Assembly (NCBI GenBank): GCA_021730105.1 | Contig: CP072538.1 | Location: 558,001-622,000 of the forward strand | Length of the DNA stretch: 64,000 bases | Reading direction: 5' to 3' | Origin: Candidatus Ruthia sp. Plio_17_S18 | GTDB taxonomy: Bacteria; Pseudomonadota; Gammaproteobacteria; PS1; Pseudothioglobaceae | Shown here: positions 1 through 7,278 of the stretch, one piece after another | Position numbering within the stretch: position 1 is the stretch's first letter | How the letters are laid out: every line of letters begins with the position of its first letter | Notes under the pieces: generated by a model | Seen by the model: only the letters and a program-made list of their open reading frames with translations | What the model was told of the DNA's origin: nothing | The model's database searches: none | Program-made: the position numbers and the translations under genes

Positions 1-345
1 CTGAACGCATCAAAATTATTTGTTTTTATACCGATGGGTGGTATTTTTATATCAAGTTTGCCAATCATTCTTTCGGCAATTGAGCTGAGCTTATTGTATT
101 ATTTTTTCACCAATGAAAAAGTATCGTTCAAAAATGCTATTAAATCTGGCTTTATTGCTGCATTTTTTTTAGAGGTTTTAAAATCAATACTATTAATTTA
201 TATCAACTACTTTCATTTTTATGAGCTGATTTATGGTGCATTATCCATGCTATTGTTGTTTATGCTGTGGGTATATTTTTCTTGGGCTGTGGTGTTATTT
301 TGTGCAAGTAGCAGTTTTGGTTTTCATCAGAAAGAGAGCGAGTAA
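1..345 (+). CDS. yihY: YihY/BrkB-family inner membrane protein, C-terminal part
   Basis: The reading frame is open from base 1, so the N-terminal part lies outside the window; 114 residues are visible. They hold three hydrophobic segments and end in an aromatic helix (FMLWVYFSWAVVLFCASSS), the usual end of the YihY/BrkB (old 'RNase BN') membrane family, after which comes a short charged tail. The family's function is not settled. The TAA stop directly abuts the ATG of the riboflavin synthase gene, so the two are probably co-transcribed. The family call rests on the membrane pattern and the C-terminal aromatic motif, so it is moderately sure. Confidence 0.65.
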   Translation: MNASKLFVFIPMGGIFISSLPIILSAIELSLLYYFFTNEKVSFKNAIKSGFIAAFFLEVLKSILLIYINYFHFYELIYGALSMLLLFMLWVYFSWAVVLFCASSSFGFHQKESE

Positions 346-924
346 ATGTTTACAGGTATTATTCAAACCATTGGCAAGATTAAAAGTATTAAGACAGACG
401 CGTTTTGCTTTGAGGCGCAAAGCTCGTTTTTTAATGAGGTTAAAATTGGCGATAGCATTGCCGTAAATGGCGTGTGTTTAACTGCTATTGAAATAGGTAA
501 TGATTATTTTAAAGCCGACATTTCACAAGAAACACTCAGATGTACAATTTTTAATCACTTAGGCGCTAACAATTCAGTTAACCTTGAAAAAGCACTAAGG
601 CTTAATCAGGGTATTGATGGGCATTTGGTTAGTGGTCATGTTGATGGTATTGCTAACGTTGTGGATCGATTTATTGAAGGTGAATCGACACGTTTTAAAA
701 TTAATGCGCCCAATAATTTGATAAAATACATTGCTAAAAAAGGCTCTGTTTGTATTAATGGCGTGAGTTTAACAGTCAATGATATTAACGATTGCGAGTT
801 TGATATCAACATTGTGTCACACACGCTAAAAGCCACAACATTGGGCGCATTAAAAATAAATAGCGAGGTTAACCTTGAAGTTGACATTATCGCCAGACAT
901 CTTGAACAATTATTACACCATTAA
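346..924 (+). CDS. ribE: Riboflavin synthase alpha chain
   Basis: Converts two molecules of 6,7-dimethyl-8-ribityllumazine to riboflavin plus a pyrimidinedione, the last step of riboflavin synthesis. The protein begins with the family signature MFTGIIQ and has the expected internal duplication: residues about 1-95 contain GDSIAVNGVCLTA and residues about 96-190 contain KGSVCINGVSLTV, one per beta-barrel. At 192 residues it is close to the family's usual size of about 200. It is the first of a tight riboflavin cluster (ribE-ribBA-ribH-nusB), 9 bases before ribBA. ribD is not in the window. Confidence 0.95.
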   Translation: MFTGIIQTIGKIKSIKTDAFCFEAQSSFFNEVKIGDSIAVNGVCLTAIEIGNDYFKADISQETLRCTIFNHLGANNSVNLEKALRLNQGIDGHLVSGHVDGIANVVDRFIEGESTRFKINAPNNLIKYIAKKGSVCINGVSLTVNDINDCEFDINIVSHTLKATTLGALKINSEVNLEVDIIARHLEQLLHH

Positions 925-933
925 AAATTAGTC

Positions 934-2007
934 ATGAAATCCAGCATTGAAGAAATTTTAAAAGACTATAGCCAAGGCAAAATGATTATCCTAATGGATG
1001 ATGAAGACCGTGAAAACGAAGGCGATTTAATCATCCCTGCTGCAACTGTTACCAAAGAAGATATTAATTTTATGGCGACTTATGGACGTGGTTTGATTTG
1101 CCTGACCTTAACACAGGAACGCTGTAAACAGCTTAATCTACCACTCATGGTGGCACAAAATAACGATGCACATGGTACTAACTTTACCGTTTCAATTGAG
1201 GCGGTAGAAGGTGTAACCACAGGCATTTCAGCAGCAGACAGAGCCAAAACAATACTTGATGCAGTGGCAAAAGATGCTAAACCTACTGATATCGTACAAC
1301 CAGGGCATATTTTCCCACTTATGGCACAACCAGGTGGGGTTTTAATTCGTGCAGGGCACACAGAAGCAGGGTGCGATTTAGCACGCCTTGCAGGACTTGA
1401 GCCAGCTAGTGTGATTGTTGAAATCCTTAATGAGGATGGCTCAATGGCACGGCGTGATGATTTAGAAATCTTTGCCAAAAAACACAATATCAAACTAGGC
1501 ACGATTGAAGATTTAATTTCTTATCGAATTGAGAATGAAAAAACCATAGAACGCATTAACGAACGTGAGTTTAAAACCGAGTTTGCAACTTTTAGACTCA
1601 TTTCATTTCTTGATAGTATTAACAATGAAACGCACCTAGCTTTGGTTAAAGGCGAAATTAGCAGCAATACTGATACATGCGTGCGTGTACACATGGAAGA
1701 TACTTTTAAGGATGTGTTACGAGAAAAGTCAAACAGCTTTAGCGTTAATGCCGCGCTAGAACATATTGCCAAATCAGATAGTGGCGTTTTGTTGCTACTT
1801 AGAATGCAAACCGACCAAAGCATTCTAGAAAATATTGACAACGTTAATGGCAATGCTCATGATGACATTAAAACCTATGGCGTTGGTGCGCAAATCTTAT
1901 CTGACCTTGGTGTTAAAAGAATGAAGGTTTTAGGCAGCCCTAGAAAGCTTTACGGCTTAAAAGGCTTTGGTTTAGAAGTAATCGAGTACGTAGACACTAA
2001 CAAGTAA
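934..2007 (+). CDS. ribBA: 3,4-dihydroxy-2-butanone-4-phosphate synthase with degenerate GTP cyclohydrolase II-like domain
   Basis: Residues about 1-205 are the RibB domain that makes the four-carbon riboflavin precursor from ribulose 5-phosphate. The acidic metal and substrate loop [12 protein letters not shown] and the [13 protein letters not shown] motif are present. Residues about 215-355 align by layout with GTP cyclohydrolase II (ending in [13 protein letters not shown]...[10 protein letters not shown]), but the region after VRVH, which normally carries the three zinc-binding cysteines, reads [14 protein letters not shown] with no cysteine. The second domain is therefore probably not a cyclohydrolase, a state known in other proteobacterial RibBA-like proteins. 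A separate ribA would be needed elsewhere in the genome. Confidence 0.9.
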   Translation: MKSSIEEILKDYSQGKMIILMDDEDRENEGDLIIPAATVTKEDINFMATYGRGLICLTLTQERCKQLNLPLMVAQNNDAHGTNFTVSIEAVEGVTTGISAADRAKTILDAVAKDAKPTDIVQPGHIFPLMAQPGGVLIRAGHTEAGCDLARLAGLEPASVIVEILNEDGSMARRDDLEIFAKKHNIKLGTIEDLISYRIENEKTIERINEREFKTEFATFRLISFLDSINNETHLALVKGEISSNTDTCVRVHMEDTFKDVLREKSNSFSVNAALEHIAKSDSGVLLLLRMQTDQSILENIDNVNGNAHDDIKTYGVGAQILSDLGVKRMKVLGSPRKLYGLKGFGLEVIEYVDTNK

Positions 2008-2017
2008 AGGAACAATA

Positions 2018-2521
2018 ATGGAATTTCAATTTGATAAAAATGGCAATGGCGATTTTCTTGTAAAGAAAAAAGTTGCGATTATCGTGGGTTATTTTTACCA
2101 AGACATTGGCGATAAGCTATTATCGGCAGCAAAAAAAACCTTGGTCAAATATGGCATCAATACTAATAATGTTAATGTGTTGTATGCCCCTGGTGCATTT
2201 GAAATCCCACTATTGGCTAAAAAATTAGCAAGTCAGCAGCTAAATGGCAAAAATCTATACGATGGTATCGTGACTTTAGGCGCAGTTATAAATGGCGAAA
2301 CCCCGCATTTTGCGTTTGTTTGTAAAGAATGCGCTCGTGGTGTGGCAGATGTCTCTTATCAATATGAAATCCCCACTGCTTTTGGTGTACTCACCACAAA
2401 CAACATGGAACAAACCATAGGTAGGGCGGGTGGCTATAAGGGCAACAAAGGTGAAGAGGCAACCATGGCGATGATTGAAATGCTCTATTTAATGCAACAA
2501 ACAGACACTCAAAATTTTTAA
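2018..2521 (+). CDS. ribH: 6,7-dimethyl-8-ribityllumazine synthase
   Basis: Condenses the RibB product with the ribitylaminouracil intermediate to make the lumazine precursor of riboflavin. Family motifs are visible: PGAFEIP (substrate binding), GAVINGETPHFAFV (with the catalytic histidine in ETPH) and AGGYKGNKGEEA near the end. The length of 167 residues is normal for a subunit. A good ribosome site (AAAGGAACAATAATG) precedes the start, 10 bases after ribBA. It is followed 2 bases later by nusB, a common arrangement in proteobacteria. Confidence 0.95.
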   Translation: MEFQFDKNGNGDFLVKKKVAIIVGYFYQDIGDKLLSAAKKTLVKYGINTNNVNVLYAPGAFEIPLLAKKLASQQLNGKNLYDGIVTLGAVINGETPHFAFVCKECARGVADVSYQYEIPTAFGVLTTNNMEQTIGRAGGYKGNKGEEATMAMIEMLYLMQQTDTQNF

Positions 2522-2523
2522 CT

Positions 2524-2949
2524 ATGACCTTTAAAACCCCAAAGCAACGCGCCCGCGAACGTGTGGCACAAGCACTATACCAATATCTAGTATCAGGTGG
2601 CGAAGTATTGCAAATTGAGCAACAATTTTTAAACCAAAAGCAAGGCAAAATCTCAAAAGCTTTCTTTTCAAATTTGTTCATCAACATTATTAAAAATAGA
2701 TCTTTACTAGATGAGATTATCGCACCTACCATTAGTCGAGAAACTGAACAATTAGGCTCTGTTGAGCATGCTATTTTATATCTAGGCGCTTTTGAGCTTA
2801 AATTTAGCCCAGAAGTACCGTACAAGGTCGTGATTAATGAATCACTTAAGTTGGCAAAACTATATGGTGCAGAAGGTGCGTATAAACTTATTAACGTTTC
2901 ATTGGACAAACTAGCTCAAATACTTAGAAAAGTTGAGTTGGGCAGCTAA
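2524..2949 (+). CDS. nusB: Transcription antitermination factor NusB
   Basis: An all-helical RNA-binding protein that joins NusE (S10) on boxA RNA to keep RNA polymerase elongating through rRNA operons. The N-terminal PKQRARERVAQALYQYL matches the NusB arginine-rich start, and the core has EHAILYLGAFEL and the typical VVINESLKLAKLYGAE stretch. At 141 residues it is full length. It is the last gene of the riboflavin cluster; no clear terminator follows, only about 40 bases and then a minus-strand gene relic. Confidence 0.95.
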   Translation: MTFKTPKQRARERVAQALYQYLVSGGEVLQIEQQFLNQKQGKISKAFFSNLFINIIKNRSLLDEIIAPTISRETEQLGSVEHAILYLGAFELKFSPEVPYKVVINESLKLAKLYGAEGAYKLINVSLDKLAQILRKVELGS

Positions 2950-2991
2950 CACCTGATAACCTAGAACAGGCATAATAGCACCTGTTATATA

Positions 2992-3480
2992 TTAATATCT
3001 ATACTTTTTATCTTTTTGATATGTCCATAAATACTGAGTAAAATCCACACCTGAAAGCAAGGCCATTTTTTGATGCCAAGTGGCTAAATCATTTTTGTTA
3101 AGCTTGTTTAAATCGTTATGTCCACAAGCGCTCCGTAACTTGCATCAATTCAGTAGAGGCATTAAAAAAATCATACAATTGTGTTGATGCTGTTTTAATA
3201 TTGAGTTTTGACGCAGGTCTGGTTTTTGTGTAGTAATACCTGCTGGGCAATTATTAGTATTACACATTCTTGCACCTATACAACCAATTGCTTGCATGGC
3301 ACTATTAGAAAGCGCAACACCATCTGCACCTAATGGTCAAAGCCTTAACAAAATCAATAGAGACACGCAACCCCACCGGCCCATAATAATTAAAGTAACG
3401 CGACCACTGGCCCCTTGTTTAATAGCGTTTCTTTATAACCAAAGCCTGCCGCCTCACGCTTTAATATGAATCAAATGACA
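2992..3480 (-). pseudogene. Relic of an FMN-binding glutamate synthase-related protein (GltB-like)
   Basis: Reading the minus strand gives a recognisable C-terminal part in pieces. It contains LGADGVALSNSAMQAIGCIG, then ARMCNTNNCPAGITTQKPDLR, then after a frame change ACGHNDLNKLNKNDLATWHQ and MALLSGVDF before a TAA at 2992-2994. The CNTNNCP cysteine cluster and the NDLATWH tail are typical of the glutamate-synthase-like FMN oxidoreductases that sit apart from true GltB. Frameshifts and stops break the frame (near 3130 and around 3340-3480), and the N-terminal two thirds are missing. It is clearly dead; the family name is fairly sure. Confidence 0.7.
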
Positions 3481-3635
3481 ACGAACGGCCTAGTCAGGCA
3501 TATCAAACAGAACACAGCACTACACCTAATTATGTACCAATCATAAATAACCTTGAGTCGTCAAAGTCTTATGTTGACTATCGATATTCACGCAATCCTC
3601 GCTCTTTTTAAATATTAGCTTTGCTTAAAAAGCAA
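3481..3635. other. Unassigned remainder of the gap between the GltB-like relic and the next promoter
   Basis: No intact gene is seen here. A plus-strand frame of about 40 codons ends at the TAA near 3608 with YSRNPRSF, but there is no start codon or ribosome site and the family is not recognised. It probably belongs to the same decaying block. Confidence 0.4.
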
Positions 3636-3664
3636 TTTGCATAAATATATTATTATGTTATAAT
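3636..3664 (+). promoter_or_regulatory. Probable sigma-70 promoter for the sulfur globule-like gene
   Basis: A perfect -10 box TATAAT lies at 3659-3664, and TTTGCA at 3636-3641 forms a fair -35 box with exactly 17 bases between them. The spacing and position, about 30 bases before the gene's start, suit a strong housekeeping promoter. Confidence 0.6.
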
Positions 3665-3696
3665 ATAAATTAAGTTAATTAAATGGAGATATGACA

Positions 3697-4035
3697 GTGA
3701 AAAAGATTTTTGCAATGGTACTATTGGCATTCACTCTAAGTGCAAATGCATTTTGGAACAGCAACACCACCCCTTGGGGTGGTGGTTACAACAACTATAA
3801 CGGCTATGGCTATCAAGAAGATAATGGCATGTTTGGTTACAACCCATACGATTTGTGGGATCCTCGTTGGTATCCAGAAGAAATGGGCAATATGTTTGAT
3901 GAATTTGATAACAACGGTTGGAATAACAACAACCATTATGGTTATGGTCGTAATGATTATGGTTTAGCCCCCAATGGTTATACAAATACCCCATGGGGGC
4001 CTGGCGTTGTACCTAACACGACTACACACCAGTAA
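3697..4035 (+). CDS. Secreted Gly/Tyr/Asn-rich protein, likely sulfur globule protein
   Basis: A small exported protein with a clear signal peptide (KKIFAMVLLAFTLSANA, likely cut before FWN) followed by a low-complexity mature part rich in Gly, Tyr, Asn, Trp and Pro. It contains repeats such as NNYNGYGY and NNNNHYGYGRNDYG and a central DPRWYPEEMGNMFDEFD block. This composition and layout resemble the sulfur globule proteins that coat periplasmic sulfur deposits in sulfur oxidisers. An ATG at 3691 is only 2 bases after the GGAG ribosome site (3685-3688), whereas the in-frame GTG at 3697 is 8 bases away, so GTG is preferred (112 residues). It is a single gene with its own promoter and terminator. 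The function is inferred from composition only. Confidence 0.6.
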   Translation: MKKIFAMVLLAFTLSANAFWNSNTTPWGGGYNNYNGYGYQEDNGMFGYNPYDLWDPRWYPEEMGNMFDEFDNNGWNNNNHYGYGRNDYGLAPNGYTNTPWGPGVVPNTTTHQ

Positions 4036-4068
4036 TACCAACAGTAAGATAGTATAAAAGCTATGATT

Positions 4069-4095
4069 AAAACCAGCATTAGTTGCTGGTTTTTT
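4069..4095 (+). terminator. Rho-independent terminator after the sulfur globule-like gene
   Basis: An 8-bp perfect stem AACCAGCA / TGCTGGTT (4071-4078 and 4084-4091) with a 5-base loop is followed by a run of T. Confidence 0.85.
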
Positions 4096-4132
4096 CGCTT
4101 GAGGATACTCAATAAATCATAAGTTACATAGT

Positions 4133-4157
4133 AAATCCGGCTTTATGCCGGTTTTTT
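4133..4157 (+). terminator. Second rho-independent terminator
   Basis: A short stem CCGGC / GCCGG (4137-4141 and 4147-4151) with loop TTTAT is flanked by A and T runs (GCCGGTTTTTT). It lies in tandem with the hairpin about 60 bases upstream, with no gene between, and may back it up. Confidence 0.7.
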
Positions 4158-4258
4158 ATTGTCTTATTTGCTGTCTTTAAGGTCAAAGCATTATGTTTAC
4201 TAATGTTGACTTGGGTTAAAATAAGCACCCACAATAATCACTAAACTTAGGAATAAAA

Positions 4259-4651
4259 ATGAATACAGATTGCTTGTTTTGTCAATTGCGTGAAGAAAGA
4301 ATTATTGGTCAGTGTGATTTAACAATGGCATTTTTAGATTCTTGTCCCGTCTCTACTGGGCATGCATTGATCATCCCTAAAAGACACGTTGCTACTTATT
4401 TTGACATTACCGAACAAGAGCAAAATGCGATTGCTAAATCCCTTCAAAAAGCCAAATTGATTCTTGATGAGGAGTTTTCTCCAGATGGCTATAACATTGG
4501 TGTGAATAATGGTGAAGCAGCAGGGCAGAGTATTATGCACTTACATGTGCATTTGATTCCTAGATATAAAGGCGATGTTGAAAATCCCAAGGGTGGCGTG
4601 CGTTGGGTGATTTCAAACAAGGCTGATTATTGGAGTAATAGAGATAAATAA
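4259..4651 (+). CDS. HIT family nucleotide-binding protein
   Basis: A histidine-triad protein, a family of small dimeric hydrolases or transferases that act on nucleoside phosphates and phosphoramidates. The HIT motif HLHVHL lies near residue 95 with the usual GQSIMH lead-in. The N-terminal part carries CLFCQLREERI and a TGHALIIPKRHV strand typical of the family. At 130 residues it is full length. A ribosome site (TAGGAA) lies 7 bases before the ATG. The true substrate cannot be read from the sequence. It converges with ssb across a strong hairpin. Confidence 0.9.
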   Translation: MNTDCLFCQLREERIIGQCDLTMAFLDSCPVSTGHALIIPKRHVATYFDITEQEQNAIAKSLQKAKLILDEEFSPDGYNIGVNNGEAAGQSIMHLHVHLIPRYKGDVENPKGGVRWVISNKADYWSNRDK

Positions 4652-4665
4652 CACAATTGAGCATG

Positions 4666-4697
4666 CACCAACAACCCATGAAAATGGGTTGTTGGTG
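4666..4697. terminator. Bidirectional hairpin between convergent HIT and ssb genes
   Basis: A perfect 14-bp stem (4666-4679 pairing with 4684-4697) is closed by a GAAA tetraloop. It sits 15 bases after the HIT stop and 17 bases from the ssb stop. T-rich but not pure T runs follow on either side, so it most likely stops transcription in both directions. Confidence 0.75.
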
Positions 4698-4713
4698 TTG
4701 TATTGTTAGCTTT

Positions 4714-5205
4714 TTAAAAAGGAATGTCATCATCAAACCCAGAATGATCAACAGGTGCGATAGGGTCTGAGATTGGTGCTACTGCAGCTTGTTGCTGTGG
4801 TGCAGGTGCAGAAGGCGCTGACTGTTGAGAATGGGGCGCGCTACCCATATCAGCATTATCGCGACGATCTAACATTTGTAATGTGCCATTAAAACCAGAC
4901 ACAACTACTTCAGTTGTGTAACGGTCAGCACCAGTTTGGTCTTGCCATTTACGTGTTCTTAGGTTGCCTTCAACGTAAATCTTGGAGCCTTTGTGTAGGT
5001 ATTGACCAGCAATCTCGGCTAGTTTGCCAAATAAACTAACGCGGTGCCATTCGGTTTTATCAACCTTTTGCCCTGTGTTTTTGTCTGTCCAGCTTTCACT
5101 GGTTGCAACTGATAAAGTGGTTACTGCTCTGCCATCAGAGGTGTATTTCAATTCTACATCTTGACCTAAATTGCCTACTAAAATTACTTTGTTGATTCCT
5201 GCCAT
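4714..5205 (-). CDS. ssb: Single-stranded DNA-binding protein
   Basis: Coats single-stranded DNA during replication and repair and recruits partners through its acidic tip. Residues about 1-110 are the OB fold ([34 protein letters not shown]). A Gln/Ala/Pro-rich linker follows, then the canonical C-terminal tip DDDIPF. The frame could open 26 codons earlier, but the ATG at 5205 has a GGAG ribosome site and starts the family's conserved sequence, giving 163 residues. It lies 14 bases downstream of the MFS gene, so co-transcription is likely. Confidence 0.97.
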   Translation of the reverse strand: MAGINKVILVGNLGQDVELKYTSDGRAVTTLSVATSESWTDKNTGQKVDKTEWHRVSLFGKLAEIAGQYLHKGSKIYVEGNLRTRKWQDQTGADRYTTEVVVSGFNGTLQMLDRRDNADMGSAPHSQQSAPSAPAPQQQAAVAPISDPIAPVDHSGFDDDIPF

Positions 5206-5219
5206 TTTTTTTGCTCCGA

Positions 5220-6395
5220 TTAATTTTCTGTTGCCCGTTTGGTGGGTGTTTTTTGCTTGGTTATTAGGATAATGATCCACCAAACAATTGCAATAAATGT
5301 GGTGAATAAGAATACATTATTTAGATTAGATATGTTGTAAATCCACCCGCCAACAATGCCGCCAACGAACGCACCTAAAAACTGCGATGTAGCGTACAAG
5401 CCCATTGCTAAGCCACGTTTATCAGCACTTGCACTTGAGGCTATAAGCGATGGTAGGATGGCCTCCAATGCATTAAAAGCAATAAAGAATAAAGTTAAGA
5501 GAATAAAAAATGAAGTGTAAGTAAGTTGTATTTGGTAGAACAAAATTTGACTGATAATTAGCAGTGCAATGGCGCTTAAAAACACAGGTTTAATTTTTTG
5601 ATATTTGGAAGCCAGAATAACCATTGGCAACATACCAACAAAGGACAAGATAATAATAGATAAATACATTTGCCAACTGTCTTTAATATCAACAATGTTG
5701 TTTTCTTTTAAAAAAATTGGCATGGCGATAAAGGCACAAGTTAGAATTAAATGTAGTGCAAAGACACTGAAATCTAGCCGTAGTAAATCAACATTGATTA
5801 CTTTTTTGATGTTTTCAATTGACAAATCATATTGCTTCTTAGGTTTGGCGTTGGGCATAGTACTAACAATAATCAGCGCAACAACAGAAAGCAAAGCAAT
5901 CACCCAAAATAAACCAGATATGCCCAAATTAACGCTGATGATAGGGCCTAGTAGCAATGCCAACGTAAAGGCTATGCCTATTTGCACACCCACAAAAGCA
6001 TTGGCTTTGGGGCGTTGATTTTCACTAACAAAATCTGCTAAAAACGCCATCAATACCGCTGAAATAGCGCCTGCACCTTGTAGTGCTCTGCCAATAACAA
6101 TGCCTATAATGTCTGTTGAGTTGGCGGCCACAACACTGCCAATAAAAAATATAACAAGACCAATGATTAGCATTGGTTTGCGACCATACTTGTCTGATAA
6201 ATAACCAAAGGGAATTTGTAATAACGCCTGAGTTAGTCCATAAATGCCAATAGCCAAGCCTATTAAGTAAGGTGTGGTGCTGGTATATTCACTTGCATAA
6301 ACTGAAAATATAGGAAAAATCATAAATAAGCCCAACATACGCGTGGCCATGATTAGAGAAATCTTAAATACGAAAGCTATTTCTTGTTTGTTCAT
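5220..6395 (-). CDS. Major facilitator superfamily transporter
   Basis: A 391-residue integral membrane protein with about twelve hydrophobic helices and the MFS loop motif [12 protein letters not shown] between helices 2 and 3, followed by [17 protein letters not shown] in helix 4-5. It resembles the drug/sugar-efflux branch of the superfamily (YajR-like). Substrate and direction cannot be read from the sequence. It lies directly upstream of ssb and 18 bases after bamD on the same strand, so bamD-MFS-ssb may form one transcript. Confidence 0.85.
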   Translation of the reverse strand: MNKQEIAFVFKISLIMATRMLGLFMIFPIFSVYASEYTSTTPYLIGLAIGIYGLTQALLQIPFGYLSDKYGRKPMLIIGLVIFFIGSVVAANSTDIIGIVIGRALQGAGAISAVLMAFLADFVSENQRPKANAFVGVQIGIAFTLALLLGPIISVNLGISGLFWVIALLSVVALIIVSTMPNAKPKKQYDLSIENIKKVINVDLLRLDFSVFALHLILTCAFIAMPIFLKENNIVDIKDSWQMYLSIIILSFVGMLPMVILASKYQKIKPVFLSAIALLIISQILFYQIQLTYTSFFILLTLFFIAFNALEAILPSLIASSASADKRGLAMGLYATSQFLGAFVGGIVGGWIYNISNLNNVFLFTTFIAIVWWIIILITKQKTPTKRATEN

Positions 6396-6413
6396 TGAAG
6401 CTGATTAAGAATT

Positions 6414-7181
6414 TTAGTTTTCTAAAGAGTAATGTGGTGTGTACGAAGGGTAGCTATTCTTTAGTACGCGACGTGCATCTTTTGCCAGTATATTTGCACT
6501 AATAACATCATAATTATAGGCCATTAAATGTAGTGCTGCAGGCACTGAAGGTGTGTTTGGGTATTTTTCAATAACAAACTTAGTGCGATTGATGGCAGCA
6601 ATATTAGCCCCTCTTTTGGTGTAGTAAATAGCCACAAATAATTCATGTCTTGATAAAATATTTCTAAGTATAACTAAATGAGTTTTGGCCTCTTCGGCAT
6701 ACTCAGTTTTGGGGAATTTATCAATCAGTGCTAGATAGTAGTTAAAGGCATCACGCACCGAGTGAACATCGCGCTGGGCGCTATCAGTAAGGTAGTCATC
6801 TAAAAATGAACGAGATTTGTCTTGTGAAATAACACCACGTAAATAATAGGCATATGGAGTTGAAAAGTGTTCTGGATAAAGCTTAATATAGTTATTTAAG
6901 CGATCAATTGCTTGATTGTAATCCTTGCTCTTATACAGTGCATAAGCGATTTCTAATTTAGATTGTAGTGCGTATTTTGAGCCAGGATAGGCTGCTTGTA
7001 GTTGTTCAAAAAGCGCAATGGCTGTGTCTGTTGAACCTGATGAAGCCTCTTCTTTGGCTTGAGCAAAGAATGTTTTTGGCGACCAGCCTTTAGTAATAGA
7101 TTCTCTTTTGGCTTCTTCTTGCCAAAAACAACCATTAAGTAGTAATGTTAAAAAAGGTAGGATGATGAATAATTTTTTCAT
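6414..7181 (-). CDS. bamD: Outer membrane assembly lipoprotein BamD
   Basis: Essential lipoprotein of the BAM complex that inserts beta-barrel proteins such as the BamA and LptD encoded later in this window. A lipoprotein signal peptide ends in LLLNGC, giving Cys18 as the lipidation site. The rest is TPR-like helical repeats (FFAQAKEEASSGSTDTAIAL, QAAYPGSKYALQSKLEIAYA, LNNYIKLYPEH). At 255 residues it matches the family. It is divergent from the spoT gene, with about 100 bases between them for both promoters. Confidence 0.93.
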   Translation of the reverse strand: MKKLFIILPFLTLLLNGCFWQEEAKRESITKGWSPKTFFAQAKEEASSGSTDTAIALFEQLQAAYPGSKYALQSKLEIAYALYKSKDYNQAIDRLNNYIKLYPEHFSTPYAYYLRGVISQDKSRSFLDDYLTDSAQRDVHSVRDAFNYYLALIDKFPKTEYAEEAKTHLVILRNILSRHELFVAIYYTKRGANIAAINRTKFVIEKYPNTPSVPAALHLMAYNYDVISANILAKDARRVLKNSYPSYTPHYSLEN

Positions 7182-7278
7182 AACTCAAGGTGTTGTTTAT
7201 TACAGATATGTGAGGGCATTATACTGGTGTGGTTGTATTATAATGGCAAAGATTTATCCTTAAATTTAACTATATTGA

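Noticed and set aside
3481..3608. A plus-strand frame ending in YVDYRYSRNPRSF
   Set aside because: It faintly recalls a PLP-dependent lyase start but has no start codon and too little sequence to name.
3740..3994. Other frames on both strands over the Gly/Tyr-rich gene
   Set aside because: They are shadows of the repetitive codons of the real gene, which has the signal peptide, promoter and terminator.
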